Of a stretch of DNA of 64,000 nucleotides, positions 17,811 to 26,263 are shown piece by piece; positions within the stretch are counted from its first letter, which is position 1, and each line of letters starts with the position of its first letter. The position numbers and the translations under genes are program-made. Source of the DNA: Zhihengliuella salsuginis (GTDB taxonomy: Bacteria > Actinomycetota > Actinomycetes > Actinomycetales > Micrococcaceae); contig NZ_BMXK01000003.1 in assembly GCF_014651715.1 (NCBI RefSeq), positions 124,001-188,000 on the forward strand. The letters are read 5' to 3'. Below the pieces are notes generated by a model. The model searched no databases. It saw nothing but the letters and a program-made list of their open reading frames with translations, and was not told the DNA's origin.

Positions 17811-18866
17811 CTAGTCCAGCATCTCCACGACGGGCGCGGCGAGGCGCACGTTGCCGACGGGCTCGCCGCCGCCGAGGACCGGCTTCTGCGTCTTCGCCAG
17901 GACCGGGCCCAGGGCGTTCGCCTCGATCACTCCGGCCGCCGCCATCAGCGTGAGCCCCACCAGGGTGGCCCCGCGGCCGTTGCCGTCGAGCATCTTGACC
18001 GCGCAGGCCGTACCGTCCGGCGCGCCCAGGATGAGCACGCCCTCGGCGCCGAGCTTGCTGACGATGCCCAGGTCCTCCATGACCACGGTGTTCTCCTCGC
18101 CGTGCCCGTGCACGGCCCACGGGTAGTCGAGCATGGCGGTCGCGATCGTGGCCGCCCGCGCATTGGAGGACTTGTCCGACGGCGCCGCGGCCAGCTTGCC
18201 GGTGGCCCGGGCCAGGCCGCGCAGCGAGATCGCGGGCACCGGGGCGCCGCAGCCGTCGACCGCAAGATGGGCTATCTTCTCGCCCGCGTACTCCTCGACG
18301 ATGTCGACGACACGCTGCTGCAGCGGATGGTCGGCGTCGAGGTAGGTCTCGAGGTCCCAGCCGTTCTCCACGCACGCCCACAGGAACGCCGCGTGCTTGC
18401 CGGAGCAGTTGAAGGAGAGGCGCGACTGCGCGGCGTCCAGGGTGCGCCCGCCGATCTCGAGCTCGCCGCGGGTCAGGGCGGTGCGGGTCGCGGCGTGCTG
18501 CGGCCAGGCGGTCGGGCAGCGCAGGTGGTCCTCGGTGAGCCCGGCGGCGTGCAGCATCTGCTCGGCCAGCTCCATGTGCTCGGCACTGCCGACGTGGCTC
18601 GCGCAGGCCAGGGCCACCTGCTCGCCGACCAGCGGGGCGCCCGACTGCATCGAGGCCAGGGCCTGGAACGGCTTGAGGGAGGAGCGCGGGAAGACGGGGG
18701 TGGTGGTGTCGCCGAGCTCGAGCCGGACCTCGCCGGCCGGGTCGACGACGACGGCCGAGCCGAGGTGCCGGGATTCGACGAATCCGTTGCGGTCGACGAA
18801 GGCCAGGTCGACGGCGTCGCCGGTGGTGAACGTTCCGGAGCGGGGAGAGACTGACATGGTCCCCAT
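17811..18866 (-). CDS. L-asparaginase II-like family protein
   Basis: This 351-residue protein belongs to the actinobacterial asparaginase family PF06089, not the classical AnsA/AnsB fold. It contains PVFPRSSLKPFQALASM near residue 58, ACASHVGSAEHMELA, SFNCSGKHAAFLWAC near residue 149, VDGCGAPVPAISLRGLA, and GAPDGTACAVKM. It is predicted to hydrolyse asparagine to aspartate and ammonia, but relatives are poorly characterised. ATG 18866 or ATG 18857 (after GGGGACC) could start it. It is followed 4 nt later by the sterol-carrier gene on the same strand. Its 5' end faces purD across 281 nt. Confidence 0.85.
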   Translation of the reverse strand: MGTMSVSPRSGTFTTGDAVDLAFVDRNGFVESRHLGSAVVVDPAGEVRLELGDTTTPVFPRSSLKPFQALASMQSGAPLVGEQVALACASHVGSAEHMELAEQMLHAAGLTEDHLRCPTAWPQHAATRTALTRGELEIGGRTLDAAQSRLSFNCSGKHAAFLWACVENGWDLETYLDADHPLQQRVVDIVEEYAGEKIAHLAVDGCGAPVPAISLRGLARATGKLAAAPSDKSSNARAATIATAMLDYPWAVHGHGEENTVVMEDLGIVSKLGAEGVLILGAPDGTACAVKMLDGNGRGATLVGLTLMAAAGVIEANALGPVLAKTQKPVLGGGEPVGNVRLAAPVVEMLD

Positions 18867-19019
18867 TGTTCCCTACGCCGGCGGGTGCGCGCGTCATGCC
18901 GGCGCAGGACCGCGCACGCTGGTTCGGTCCCGCCGCCATGCCGATGCGCCGAAGTCGACGCCGCCTCATCCCCGCCCCACGGCGCGAGTCGTCGCGGAAT
19001 GTCGTGTTTCGGCTTCCCG

Positions 19020-19067
19020 GCAACCGTCAGCGACGAATGGATGGCCCGGAGCAACCGTCAGCGACGA
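19020..19067 (+). repeat. 17-bp direct repeat upstream of purD
   Basis: GCAACCGTCAGCGACGA occurs at 19020-19036 and again, identical, at 19051-19067, a 31-bp period. It lies 81-128 nt before the purD start in the asparaginase-purD intergenic region. It could be a regulatory tandem or a simple duplication; no further copy is obvious nearby. Confidence 0.7.
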
Positions 19068-19133
19068 CTCGTGGTGCCGACGCGGTGCGCGTCATCCGCG
19101 CCGGGCGACTGCCGCGCGGGTGCCGACGACCGG

Positions 19134-19139
19134 TACGCT
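19134..19139 (+). promoter_or_regulatory. -10 box (TACGCT) of purD
   Basis: TACGCT ends 8 nt before GTG 19148, leaving room for GGGGACC but not for a normal 5' leader. Confidence 0.45.
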
Positions 19140-19147
19140 TGGGGACC

Positions 19148-20476
19148 GTGAAGGTTCTGGTGATCGGCCCCGGAGGCCGCGAGCATGCTCTTGTCCGTTC
19201 CCTGCTGGCAGATCCGTACGTCAGCGAAGTCCACGCAGCCCCCGGCAATGCCGGGATGGCGCAGGACGTCGCGACGCATGCGGTCGATGCGCAGGACTCC
19301 ACCGCCGTGGTCGCGCTCGCGACCGGGTTGGGCGTCGACCTCGTCGTGATCGGACCGGAGGCCCCGCTCGCCGCGGGCGTCTCCGACGCCGTGCGCGCGG
19401 CCGGCTTCCCGGTCTTCGGCCCGTCGAAGGAGGCCGCCCAGCTGGAGGCCTCGAAGGCGTTCGCGAAGGACGTCATGGCCGAGGCGTCCGTCCCGACGGC
19501 AATGGCCCGCGTCGCGGTCGACGCCGCGGAGGCGGCCGACGCCCTGGACGCGTTCGGCGCACCCTACGTCGTCAAGGACGACGGCCTCGCCGCGGGCAAG
19601 GGCGTCGTCGTCACGGAGGACCGCGCCGAGGCGCTGGCCCACGCGGAGGCCTGCTTCGCCGCCGGCGGCACCGTGGTCATCGAGGAATTCCTCGACGGCC
19701 CGGAGGTCTCCCTGTTCGTCATCTCCGACGGCAAGCACGCCGTGCCGCTTGCGCCCGCCCAGGATTTCAAGCGCATCTTCGACGGCGACGAGGGGCCCAA
19801 CACGGGCGGCATGGGCGCGTACACGCCGCTGACGTGGCTGCCGGCCGGCTTCGTCGACGAGGTCATGGAGCGCGTCGCGTACCCGACGATCCACGAGATG
19901 GAGCGCCGCGGCACCCCGTTCGCCGGCGTCCTGTACTGCGGTCTTGCCGTCACCAGCCGCGGCGTGCGCGTCATCGAGTTCAACGCCCGCTTCGGCGACC
20001 CGGAGACCCAGCCGGTCCTCGCCCGCCTCAAGACGCCGCTCGGCGGCGTCCTGCTCGCGGCCGCGAAGGGCGAGCTCGACGATGCGGAGCAGCTGCACTG
20101 GCGCAGCGAGTCCGCCGTCGGCGTCGTCCTGGCGTCGGCGAACTACCCGGACAGTCCCCGCAAGGGCGACGCGATCGGCGGCATCGACGCCGCCGCCGCG
20201 CTGGAGAACGTGTCCGTCCTGCACGCCGGCACCTCCACGAACGATGCCGGCGAGGTCGTGACCTCGGGCGGCCGCGTGCTCGCCGTCGTCGGCCTCGGGG
20301 CGGACCTGTCCGCCGCGCGCGCCACAGCGTACGACGGCGTCGCACGCATCTCCTGGGAAGGCGTCCAGTTCCGCCGCGACATCGCCGAGAAGGCGGCGGC
20401 CGGGCAGATCAGCGTCCCGAACGCCTCCCGGGGCCGGCACGTCGCCGGGGCCGGCACGGCGGGGGAGGCGAACTGA
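19148..20476 (+). CDS. purD: Phosphoribosylamine-glycine ligase
   Basis: PurD (442 residues) joins phosphoribosylamine, glycine and ATP to make GAR, the second step of purine synthesis. It begins MKVLVIGPGGREHALVRSL, and carries the ATP-grasp region KDDGLAAGKGVVVT near residue 143, EEFLDGPEVS, DEGPNTGGMGAYTP near residue 216, and YCGLAVTSRGVRVIEFNARFGDPETQ near residue 263. GTG 19148 starts it; TACGCT at 19134-19139 lies 8 nt upstream, and GGGGACC overlaps the space, so the mRNA may be leaderless. purC follows with a 1-nt overlap, forming purDC. Confidence 0.97.
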   Translation: MKVLVIGPGGREHALVRSLLADPYVSEVHAAPGNAGMAQDVATHAVDAQDSTAVVALATGLGVDLVVIGPEAPLAAGVSDAVRAAGFPVFGPSKEAAQLEASKAFAKDVMAEASVPTAMARVAVDAAEAADALDAFGAPYVVKDDGLAAGKGVVVTEDRAEALAHAEACFAAGGTVVIEEFLDGPEVSLFVISDGKHAVPLAPAQDFKRIFDGDEGPNTGGMGAYTPLTWLPAGFVDEVMERVAYPTIHEMERRGTPFAGVLYCGLAVTSRGVRVIEFNARFGDPETQPVLARLKTPLGGVLLAAAKGELDDAEQLHWRSESAVGVVLASANYPDSPRKGDAIGGIDAAAALENVSVLHAGTSTNDAGEVVTSGGRVLAVVGLGADLSAARATAYDGVARISWEGVQFRRDIAEKAAAGQISVPNASRGRHVAGAGTAGEAN

Positions 20477-21372
20477 TGGCGGGCTTCGAGACCGACGCAC
20501 CTGTCCTCGACGGCTGGAAGCACGTCTACTCGGGCAAGGTCCGCGACCTCTACGTCCCCGCGGACGCCTCGGTGACCGACCGCGTCCTGGTGGTCGCCAG
20601 CGACCGGATCAGCGCCTACGACTTCGTCCTCGCCAGCGAGATCCCCGACAAGGGCAAGGTCCTCACCCAGCTGAGCCTGTGGTGGTTCGACCAGCTCTCC
20701 GTCGCGAACCACGTCATCTCCACGGACGTCCCGGCCGAGGTCGACGGGCGGGCCATGGTCTGCAAGAAGCTGGAGATGTACCCCATCGAGTGCATCGCCC
20801 GCGGCTACCTGACCGGCTCCGGACTGGTCGAGTACAGGGCCGAGCAGACCGTCTGCTCCCTGCCGCTGCCCGCCGGACTGGTCGACGGCTCCAAGCTGGA
20901 GCCGGCGATCTTCACCCCCAGCGCCAAGGCCGAGGTGGGCGAGCACGACGAGAACATCACCTACGAGCAGGCCGTCGAGCGTGTGGGCGCGGACGTCGCC
21001 GCCGAGCTCGCGCGCCTCACGCTCGACGTCTACACGACGGCGGAGGCCATCGCCCGCGACCGCGGCATCGTCCTCGCCGACACCAAGGTCGAGTTCGGCC
21101 TCGACCCGTCGACGGGCGCCATCACGCTCGGCGACGAGGTGCTGACCCCGGACTCGTCCCGCTTCTGGGACGCGGAGACCTACGAGCCCGGCCGCGCCCA
21201 GCCCTCGTTCGACAAGCAGTTCGTCCGCGACTGGCTCACCTCGGACGCCTCCGGCTGGGACAAGTCGAGCGGCGAGGAGCCGCCGGCCCTGCCGGCCGAC
21301 ATCGTCGAGAAGACGCGCGCCCGCTACATCGACGCCTACGAGCGCCTCACCGGGCGGACGTTCGCCGCCTGA
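20476..21372 (+). CDS. purC: SAICAR synthase
   Basis: PurC (298 residues) condenses CAIR with aspartate and ATP to give SAICAR. The N-terminal YSGKVRDLYV and ASDRISAYDFVL motifs, IECIARGYLTGSG near residue 110, and the catalytic segment LADTKVEFGLD near residue 203 all fit. PDSSRFWDAETYEPGRAQPSFDKQFVRDWL is the family C-terminal signature. ATG 20476 overlaps the purD stop by one base (TGATG). An 18-bp perfect hairpin starts 18 nt after its stop, ending the purDC unit. Confidence 0.97.
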   Translation: MAGFETDAPVLDGWKHVYSGKVRDLYVPADASVTDRVLVVASDRISAYDFVLASEIPDKGKVLTQLSLWWFDQLSVANHVISTDVPAEVDGRAMVCKKLEMYPIECIARGYLTGSGLVEYRAEQTVCSLPLPAGLVDGSKLEPAIFTPSAKAEVGEHDENITYEQAVERVGADVAAELARLTLDVYTTAEAIARDRGIVLADTKVEFGLDPSTGAITLGDEVLTPDSSRFWDAETYEPGRAQPSFDKQFVRDWLTSDASGWDKSSGEEPPALPADIVEKTRARYIDAYERLTGRTFAA

Positions 21373-21390
21373 GGCATGGGCGAACCCCGC

Positions 21391-21438
21391 ACGACGCCGG
21401 CCCGCAGCATCCGCACGGACGCTGCGGGCCGGCGTCGT
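21391..21438. terminator. Terminator hairpin after purC
   Basis: ACGACGCCGGCCCGCAGC (21391-21408) pairs perfectly with 21421-21438, an 18-bp stem with a 12-nt loop, between the purC stop and the convergent ABC transporter gene. It probably stops both units; CTTCC follows rather than a U tract. Confidence 0.88.
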
Positions 21439-21457
21439 CTTCCGGGCCGATCCGTTC

Positions 21458-23266
21458 TCAGGTCAGTGAGTCCCGCCACGCCTGGTGCAGGGAGGTGAAA
21501 CGGCCGCCCGCGGCGATGAGCTCGGAGGGGCTGCCGTCCTCGACGATCCGGCCGTCGTGCACCACGAGCACCCGGTCGGCGATCTCGACGGTCGAGAGGC
21601 GGTGGGCGATGATCAGGGCTGTGCGCTCGCCGAGCAGGCGCTCGAGGGCCTGTTGGACCAGCCGCTCGCTGGGGATGTCGAGCGAGCTCGTGGCCTCGTC
21701 GAGGATCAGCACCCTCGGGTCCGCCAGGAACGCGCGGGCGAACGAGATCAGCTGCCGCTGCCCGGCCGAGACGCGTCCGCCGCGCTTGTTCACGTCCGTG
21801 TCATAGCCCTCGGGCAGCGATTCGATGAACTCGTGGGCGCCGACGGCCCGGGCGGCCAGGACGATCTCCTCCCGGGTCGCCTCCGGCCGGCCGAGAGCGA
21901 TGTTGTCGGCGACCGAGCCGGAGAAGAGAAACGCCTCCTGGGTGACCATGACGACGGCCCGGCGCAGGTCGTCCTGGCTGAGATCGCGCAGGTCGACGCC
22001 GTCGAGGGTGAGTTCTCCGGCAGTCAGGTCGTAGAAGCGGGCGATCAGCTTCGCGAGCGTCGACTTGCCGGCACCCGTCTGCCCGACGACGGCGACGGTC
22101 TGCCCGGCCGGGATCGTCAGGTCGAACTCCTCCATGACCACCGGGCCGTCGCCGTACCCGAAGACCGCCCGCTTGAACTCGACGGCGCCTTCGGCGGCCG
22201 GCAGGGGCTGCGGCCGGGCGGGTTCGACGACGGTCGGGCGCTCCTCGAGGAGGCCGGAGACCTTCTCGAGCGCCGCCGTGGCCGCCTGGAACGAGTTGTA
22301 GAACATCGCGATCGCCTCGATCGGCTGGAACACGCGTTTGGCGGTCAGCAGGAGCCCGATGAGCGCGCCGACGGCGAGGGAGCCGTCGAGGACCCGGAAG
22401 CCGCCGACGAGGAGCACGGCGGCGACGGTGAGGTTGCCGATGAGCATGAGCACGGGCTGCAGGATTCCGAAGAGGGAGATGCTGCGCAGGGTGTTGTCGC
22501 GGTACTCGTGTGCCACGTCCGTGTACTTCTCGTCGCCGGCGGCCTCGCGGCGGAAGGCCTTGACGGCCCGGATGCCCGTCATCGTCTCGACGAACGTGGT
22601 GATCACCCGGGCGGAGAAGACCCGGGATTCGCGGTAGACCAGCTCCGATCGGACCTGGTACCAGCGGAAGATGATGGCGATGGGGACCGCGGCACCCACG
22701 ACGACGAGCGCGGTCTTCCAGTCGAGGATGAACATGCTGATCGCGGTGAAGAGGACGAAGGCGATGCCGGAGACCAGCTGGGAGATCCCCTGGTCGAGCA
22801 GCTCCCGCAGGGTCTCCAGGTCGGAGGTCTGGCGGGAGATCACGCGCCCCGACGTGTAGGTCTCGTGGAATTCGAGGCTCAGCAGCTGCGTGTGCCGGAA
22901 GACGCGCAGCCTCAAATCCAGCAGCATCGCCTGGCTGACGTTGGCGGCGGCCCAGGTGTAGACGCCGAGCAGCCCGCCGGCCGTGATGGCCGTGGCGACG
23001 TAGGCGCCCCCGACGAATCCGAGCGCGGCCAGGTCGCCGTCGATGACGCGCGGCAGCATCGAGTCGATCGCCCAGGCCACCAGCAGCGGCAGCGTGGCGC
23101 GTGCTCCGGCCGAGACGAGGACCAGCAGGGCCGTGCCGGCGAGCCTGCCTCTGATCGGCCCCGCCAGCGTCTTCAGCAGCCGGAGGGAACGACGCCGGAC
23201 GCGCCGCCGGTCGTCCGCGCCCAGCTCGATGTTGTCTTCTCCGGCGACGCCGGACATCCCGCTCAT
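21458..23266 (-). CDS. ABC exporter half-transporter, subunit 2
   Basis: The 602-residue half-transporter has a six-helix ABC transporter domain (about 30-330) and an ATPase domain: Walker [10 protein letters not shown] near residue 398, signature VSAGQRQ near 500, Walker [13 protein letters not shown] near 520 with the catalytic Glu, and H-loop IAHRLST. The ATPase signature differs from consensus LSGGQ (VSAGQ), a feature found in one subunit of heterodimeric exporters. ATG 23266 overlaps the end of the preceding transporter gene (ATGA), so the two are made together. The substrate is unknown; drug or lipid export is plausible. Confidence 0.93.
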   Translation of the reverse strand: MSGMSGVAGEDNIELGADDRRRVRRRSLRLLKTLAGPIRGRLAGTALLVLVSAGARATLPLLVAWAIDSMLPRVIDGDLAALGFVGGAYVATAITAGGLLGVYTWAAANVSQAMLLDLRLRVFRHTQLLSLEFHETYTSGRVISRQTSDLETLRELLDQGISQLVSGIAFVLFTAISMFILDWKTALVVVGAAVPIAIIFRWYQVRSELVYRESRVFSARVITTFVETMTGIRAVKAFRREAAGDEKYTDVAHEYRDNTLRSISLFGILQPVLMLIGNLTVAAVLLVGGFRVLDGSLAVGALIGLLLTAKRVFQPIEAIAMFYNSFQAATAALEKVSGLLEERPTVVEPARPQPLPAAEGAVEFKRAVFGYGDGPVVMEEFDLTIPAGQTVAVVGQTGAGKSTLAKLIARFYDLTAGELTLDGVDLRDLSQDDLRRAVVMVTQEAFLFSGSVADNIALGRPEATREEIVLAARAVGAHEFIESLPEGYDTDVNKRGGRVSAGQRQLISFARAFLADPRVLILDEATSSLDIPSERLVQQALERLLGERTALIIAHRLSTVEIADRVLVVHDGRIVEDGSPSELIAAGGRFTSLHQAWRDSLT

Positions 23267-25113
23267 GCCGGGTCTCCTTCCGTGGCGGTGTCTTCGGTGT
23301 CGAGGACTTCCTCGACACTGGGCGGTTCATCGCCGGCGGCGATCACGAACCGGTAGTGCGCGCTCCGGGCGAGCAACTCGCTGTGCGTGCCGACGTCCTT
23401 GATGCGCCCGTGCTCCATCAGGGCAACCCGGTCTGCGAGCATGACGGTCGACGGGCGGTGGGCGACGATGAGGGTGCTCGTGCCCTCGAGGACGCTGCGC
23501 AGCCGGGCCGTGACCGCCTCCTCCGTGCGGACGTCGAGGGCGGAGAGCGGGTCGTCCAATACCAGGAGCCGGGGCTTGGCGGCGATGGCCCGGGCGAGGG
23601 CGAGGCGCTGGCGCTGCCCGCCGGAGAGGGAGAGGCCCTCCTCGCCGATGAGGGTCTCGACGCCGTCGGGCAGGTCGTGCACGAACTGGGCCTGGGCGAC
23701 GTCGAGCGCCTCGGCCAGCTGATCGTCCGCCGTCCGTCCGGGCTGCGGCCGCGCGCCGAGCAGGACGTTCTCGCGAACGGAGGAGGAGAACAGGATGGAG
23801 TCCTCGAAGGCGACCGCGATCGCGGTGCGCAACGCCTCGACGTCGTACTCGCGGACGTCGAGACCGTCGAGCTCGACGGCCCCGCCGGTGGCCTCGTAGA
23901 GGCGCGGGACGAGGTGCAGCAGCGTGGACTTGCCGCTGCCCGTGCCGCCGACGAGCGCCATGGTCTCGCCGGGGCGGACCTCGAGGTCGAGCCCGTCGAC
24001 GACGTTCGCGGCCCCCGGGGCGTCCGGGTAGGTGAAGGACACGTCGCGCATCACGAGGTGGCCCGCGGGATTCTCGGGGACGCGCGGGTGATCCGGCGAG
24101 GTGATGGTGGCGGGCGAGTCGATGACTTCATAGTGGCGGTCGAGCGCGGTCTTGGTGGTCAGCGTCATGCCGAGCAGCATGCCGATGCCCTCGACGTGGC
24201 CCGCGAGGAAGGCGGCGGTCGCGAAGAAGGCCGCGAGATCGCCCACGAGCAGCTGGCCGTCCGCGGTCAACCACAGGCCCGTGAAGAGGCCGAGGCCGAG
24301 CGTGACCTCCGGCAGCGCGACGACGAGGGCCATGAAGCCTGCGAGGGTGCGCGCCTTGTGGATCTCCGTGTCGCGGAGCTTCTGCGCCTGGGCGTGGAAC
24401 CCGTCGAGGGCCTCGCGGCCGCGGCCGAACGCCTTGATGACGCGGATGCCGTGGACAGCCTCCTCCACGGTGGTGGCGAGGTCGCCGGCCTGATCCTGGC
24501 TGAGACGGCTGGCGTCGCGGAACACCGTGCGGAATTTGAACGCCCGGATGGTGATCGGGATGGCGCCGGCCAGATAGATCAGGGCCAGGATCCAGCTCGA
24601 GGAGAACATGAAGGCCAGACCCGCGATGACGGTCAGGGAGGAGACGACCAGCATGATCGATCCGAAAGCCATCCAGCGGCGCAGCAGCGACAGGTCGCCC
24701 ATGGAGCGGGAGAGCAGCTGGCCGGACCCCCAGCGGTCGTGGAAGGCCACCGGGAGTTGCTGCAGGTGCCGGAAGAGGTTCAGCCGCAGCGACGTCTCGA
24801 TACCCGCGGTCGGGGAGATGACGAAGACGCGCCGCAGCCAGATCAGGAGGGCCTCGAACGCGCCGAGGAGCGCGACGATCGCGACGCCGAGCCAGACGGC
24901 GGAGGCCGCACCCTCGCCGGTGAGGACTGTGTTGACCAGCCAGCCGAGCACGCGCGGGATGGTCAGTGCGACGACGCTCGCCAGCAGTGCGCAGAGGCCG
25001 CCGAGGACGAGCCGCGCCATGATGGGTCGAAGGTGGGGGACAAGTCGACCGAAGGTCTCGGTCAGGGTCGTGGTCCGGGTGTCAGCCCGGCCGCTTCGCT
25101 GGTGGTGCGCCAC
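23263..25113 (-). CDS. ABC exporter half-transporter, subunit 1 (degenerate Walker B)
   Basis: The 616-residue protein has a six-helix exporter domain and an ATPase domain with [16 protein letters not shown], and Walker [13 protein letters not shown]; the catalytic glutamate of the usual DE pair is aspartate. Its D-loop and H-loop (VAHRPST) are kept. Such an Asp marks the degenerate site of heterodimeric exporters, paired here with the intact Glu in the downstream subunit. GTG 25113 is chosen because GAGG precedes it by 7 nt; a TTG at 25155 would also be open. Palindromes at 25177-25218 lie upstream and could carry an operator. Confidence 0.92.
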   Translation of the reverse strand: MAHHQRSGRADTRTTTLTETFGRLVPHLRPIMARLVLGGLCALLASVVALTIPRVLGWLVNTVLTGEGAASAVWLGVAIVALLGAFEALLIWLRRVFVISPTAGIETSLRLNLFRHLQQLPVAFHDRWGSGQLLSRSMGDLSLLRRWMAFGSIMLVVSSLTVIAGLAFMFSSSWILALIYLAGAIPITIRAFKFRTVFRDASRLSQDQAGDLATTVEEAVHGIRVIKAFGRGREALDGFHAQAQKLRDTEIHKARTLAGFMALVVALPEVTLGLGLFTGLWLTADGQLLVGDLAAFFATAAFLAGHVEGIGMLLGMTLTTKTALDRHYEVIDSPATITSPDHPRVPENPAGHLVMRDVSFTYPDAPGAANVVDGLDLEVRPGETMALVGGTGSGKSTLLHLVPRLYEATGGAVELDGLDVREYDVEALRTAIAVAFEDSILFSSSVRENVLLGARPQPGRTADDQLAEALDVAQAQFVHDLPDGVETLIGEEGLSLSGGQRQRLALARAIAAKPRLLVLDDPLSALDVRTEEAVTARLRSVLEGTSTLIVAHRPSTVMLADRVALMEHGRIKDVGTHSELLARSAHYRFVIAAGDEPPSVEEVLDTEDTATEGDPA

Positions 25114-25176
25114 GGGGCAGCCTCGATCGATGTCTCGGGAATGGACGACTGGCAATCGGGTGCCCGGTGGCAGTGG

Positions 25177-25218
25177 TTGGGCTTGCCCAATTGGATTCGA
25201 TCTCTAGTTTGCCACTAG
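25177..25218. promoter_or_regulatory. Operator-like palindromes before the ABC exporter
   Basis: TTGGGC-TT-GCCCAA (25177-25190) is a perfect 14-bp palindrome and overlaps CCAATTGG (25187-25194). CTAGT-N5-ACTAG (25204-25218) is a second inverted repeat. All lie 64-105 nt upstream of the exporter start on the minus strand. They fit binding sites for a dimeric repressor such as TetR or MarR type, but no such gene is adjacent. Confidence 0.4.
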
Positions 25219-25303
25219 TCGGCGGCTGTTCAGGGGATATTTCAGATATTACGACGTCGAATGTCAGCCCGTGCCCCGAGGGCAGACCAGCCGTACCCGG
25301 CCG

Positions 25304-26242
25304 TCAGGCGTCGCGCGCGGTGAGACGGAGCATGACCGCCTCCGGGCGGCACGCGATGCGCACCGGGGCGAACCGGGAGGTGCCGATGCCCGCGGAGACG
25401 TTCAGCGGGGCCCGGCGGCCCTCGTGCTCCCACGTGGTGAGCCCGCGGGCGCGCCACGTCGGCAGGTCGCAGTTGGACACGAGCGCGCCGTAGCCCGGAA
25501 GGCAGACCTGGCCGCCGTGCGTGTGGCCGGCGAAGATGATGTCCGCCCCGGCGTCGGTGAATTCGTCGAGGACGCGCTGGTAGGGCGCGTGGGCGAGGGC
25601 GATCCGCACGTGGGGCGCGTCGGATCCGGTGGCGGAACCGCGGGGCCAGCCGGCGAAGGAGTCGTATCCGAGGTGCGGGTCGTCCACGCCGGTGAAATCG
25701 AGCCGGAGGCGCCCGTGGGGCACGGACTGGCTCCGGTTGGAGAGGTTGATCCAGCCGGCCGAGCCGAAGGCGCGGTGCATCGTCCGCCAGTCCAGTCCGA
25801 TCCGCTCGTCCGGCCGCTTGGCGGCGGAGGGGCCGGCGAAGTACTTGAACGGGTTGCTCAGTCGCGGGGCGAAGTAGCAGTTGGATCCCGGCACATAGAC
25901 GCCCGGGTAGCGCATGAGGGGCTCCAGAGCGTCCAGCAGGGGGCCGACGGCCCGCTGGTGGCTCAGGTTGTCGCCGGTGTTGACCACGAGGTCCGGTTCC
26001 CAGTCCGCGAGCGATCTCAGCCAGGCCGCCTTCGCACGCTGCCCGGGAACCATGTGGATGTCGGAGAGGTGCAGGACCTTGAGCGTGGGGGCCCCGGGAG
26101 GCAGTACCGGTACCGATTCGTGGCGGACCGTGAACTGGTTCCGCTCCCACAGGCCGTAGCCCACCGCCATCGTCCCGGCGGCCGCGGCGGCGGCCGCCGT
26201 GGTGGCCCCTCGACGCAGTCCTCGGATCAGCGCATCTGCCAT
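25304..26242 (-). CDS. Metallophosphoesterase
   Basis: The 312-residue enzyme has a predicted N-terminal membrane segment (AAAAAAGTMAVGYGLW, about 15-32) and a calcineurin-like metal site: LHLSDIHM near residue 57, VNTGDNLSH near 88, GSNCY (in place of GNHD/E) near 119, and FAGHTHGGQ near 238. The GSNCY variant replaces the usual GNHE with SN, as in a subset of actinobacterial phosphoesterases. Substrate is unknown. ATG 26242 lies 21 nt from the penicillin-binding protein's stop on the same strand, so it may be cotranscribed with it. Confidence 0.9.
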   Translation of the reverse strand: MADALIRGLRRGATTAAAAAAAGTMAVGYGLWERNQFTVRHESVPVLPPGAPTLKVLHLSDIHMVPGQRAKAAWLRSLADWEPDLVVNTGDNLSHQRAVGPLLDALEPLMRYPGVYVPGSNCYFAPRLSNPFKYFAGPSAAKRPDERIGLDWRTMHRAFGSAGWINLSNRSQSVPHGRLRLDFTGVDDPHLGYDSFAGWPRGSATGSDAPHVRIALAHAPYQRVLDEFTDAGADIIFAGHTHGGQVCLPGYGALVSNCDLPTWRARGLTTWEHEGRRAPLNVSAGIGTSRFAPVRIACRPEAVMLRLTARDA

Positions 26243-26263
26243 GTCGTCTCGGTCCCCCGCGTG

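Noticed and set aside
18397-20400. Plus-strand frames covering asparaginase and purD in other phases
   Set aside because: The correct purC frame starts at 20476; the upstream part is a shadow of asparaginase and purD.
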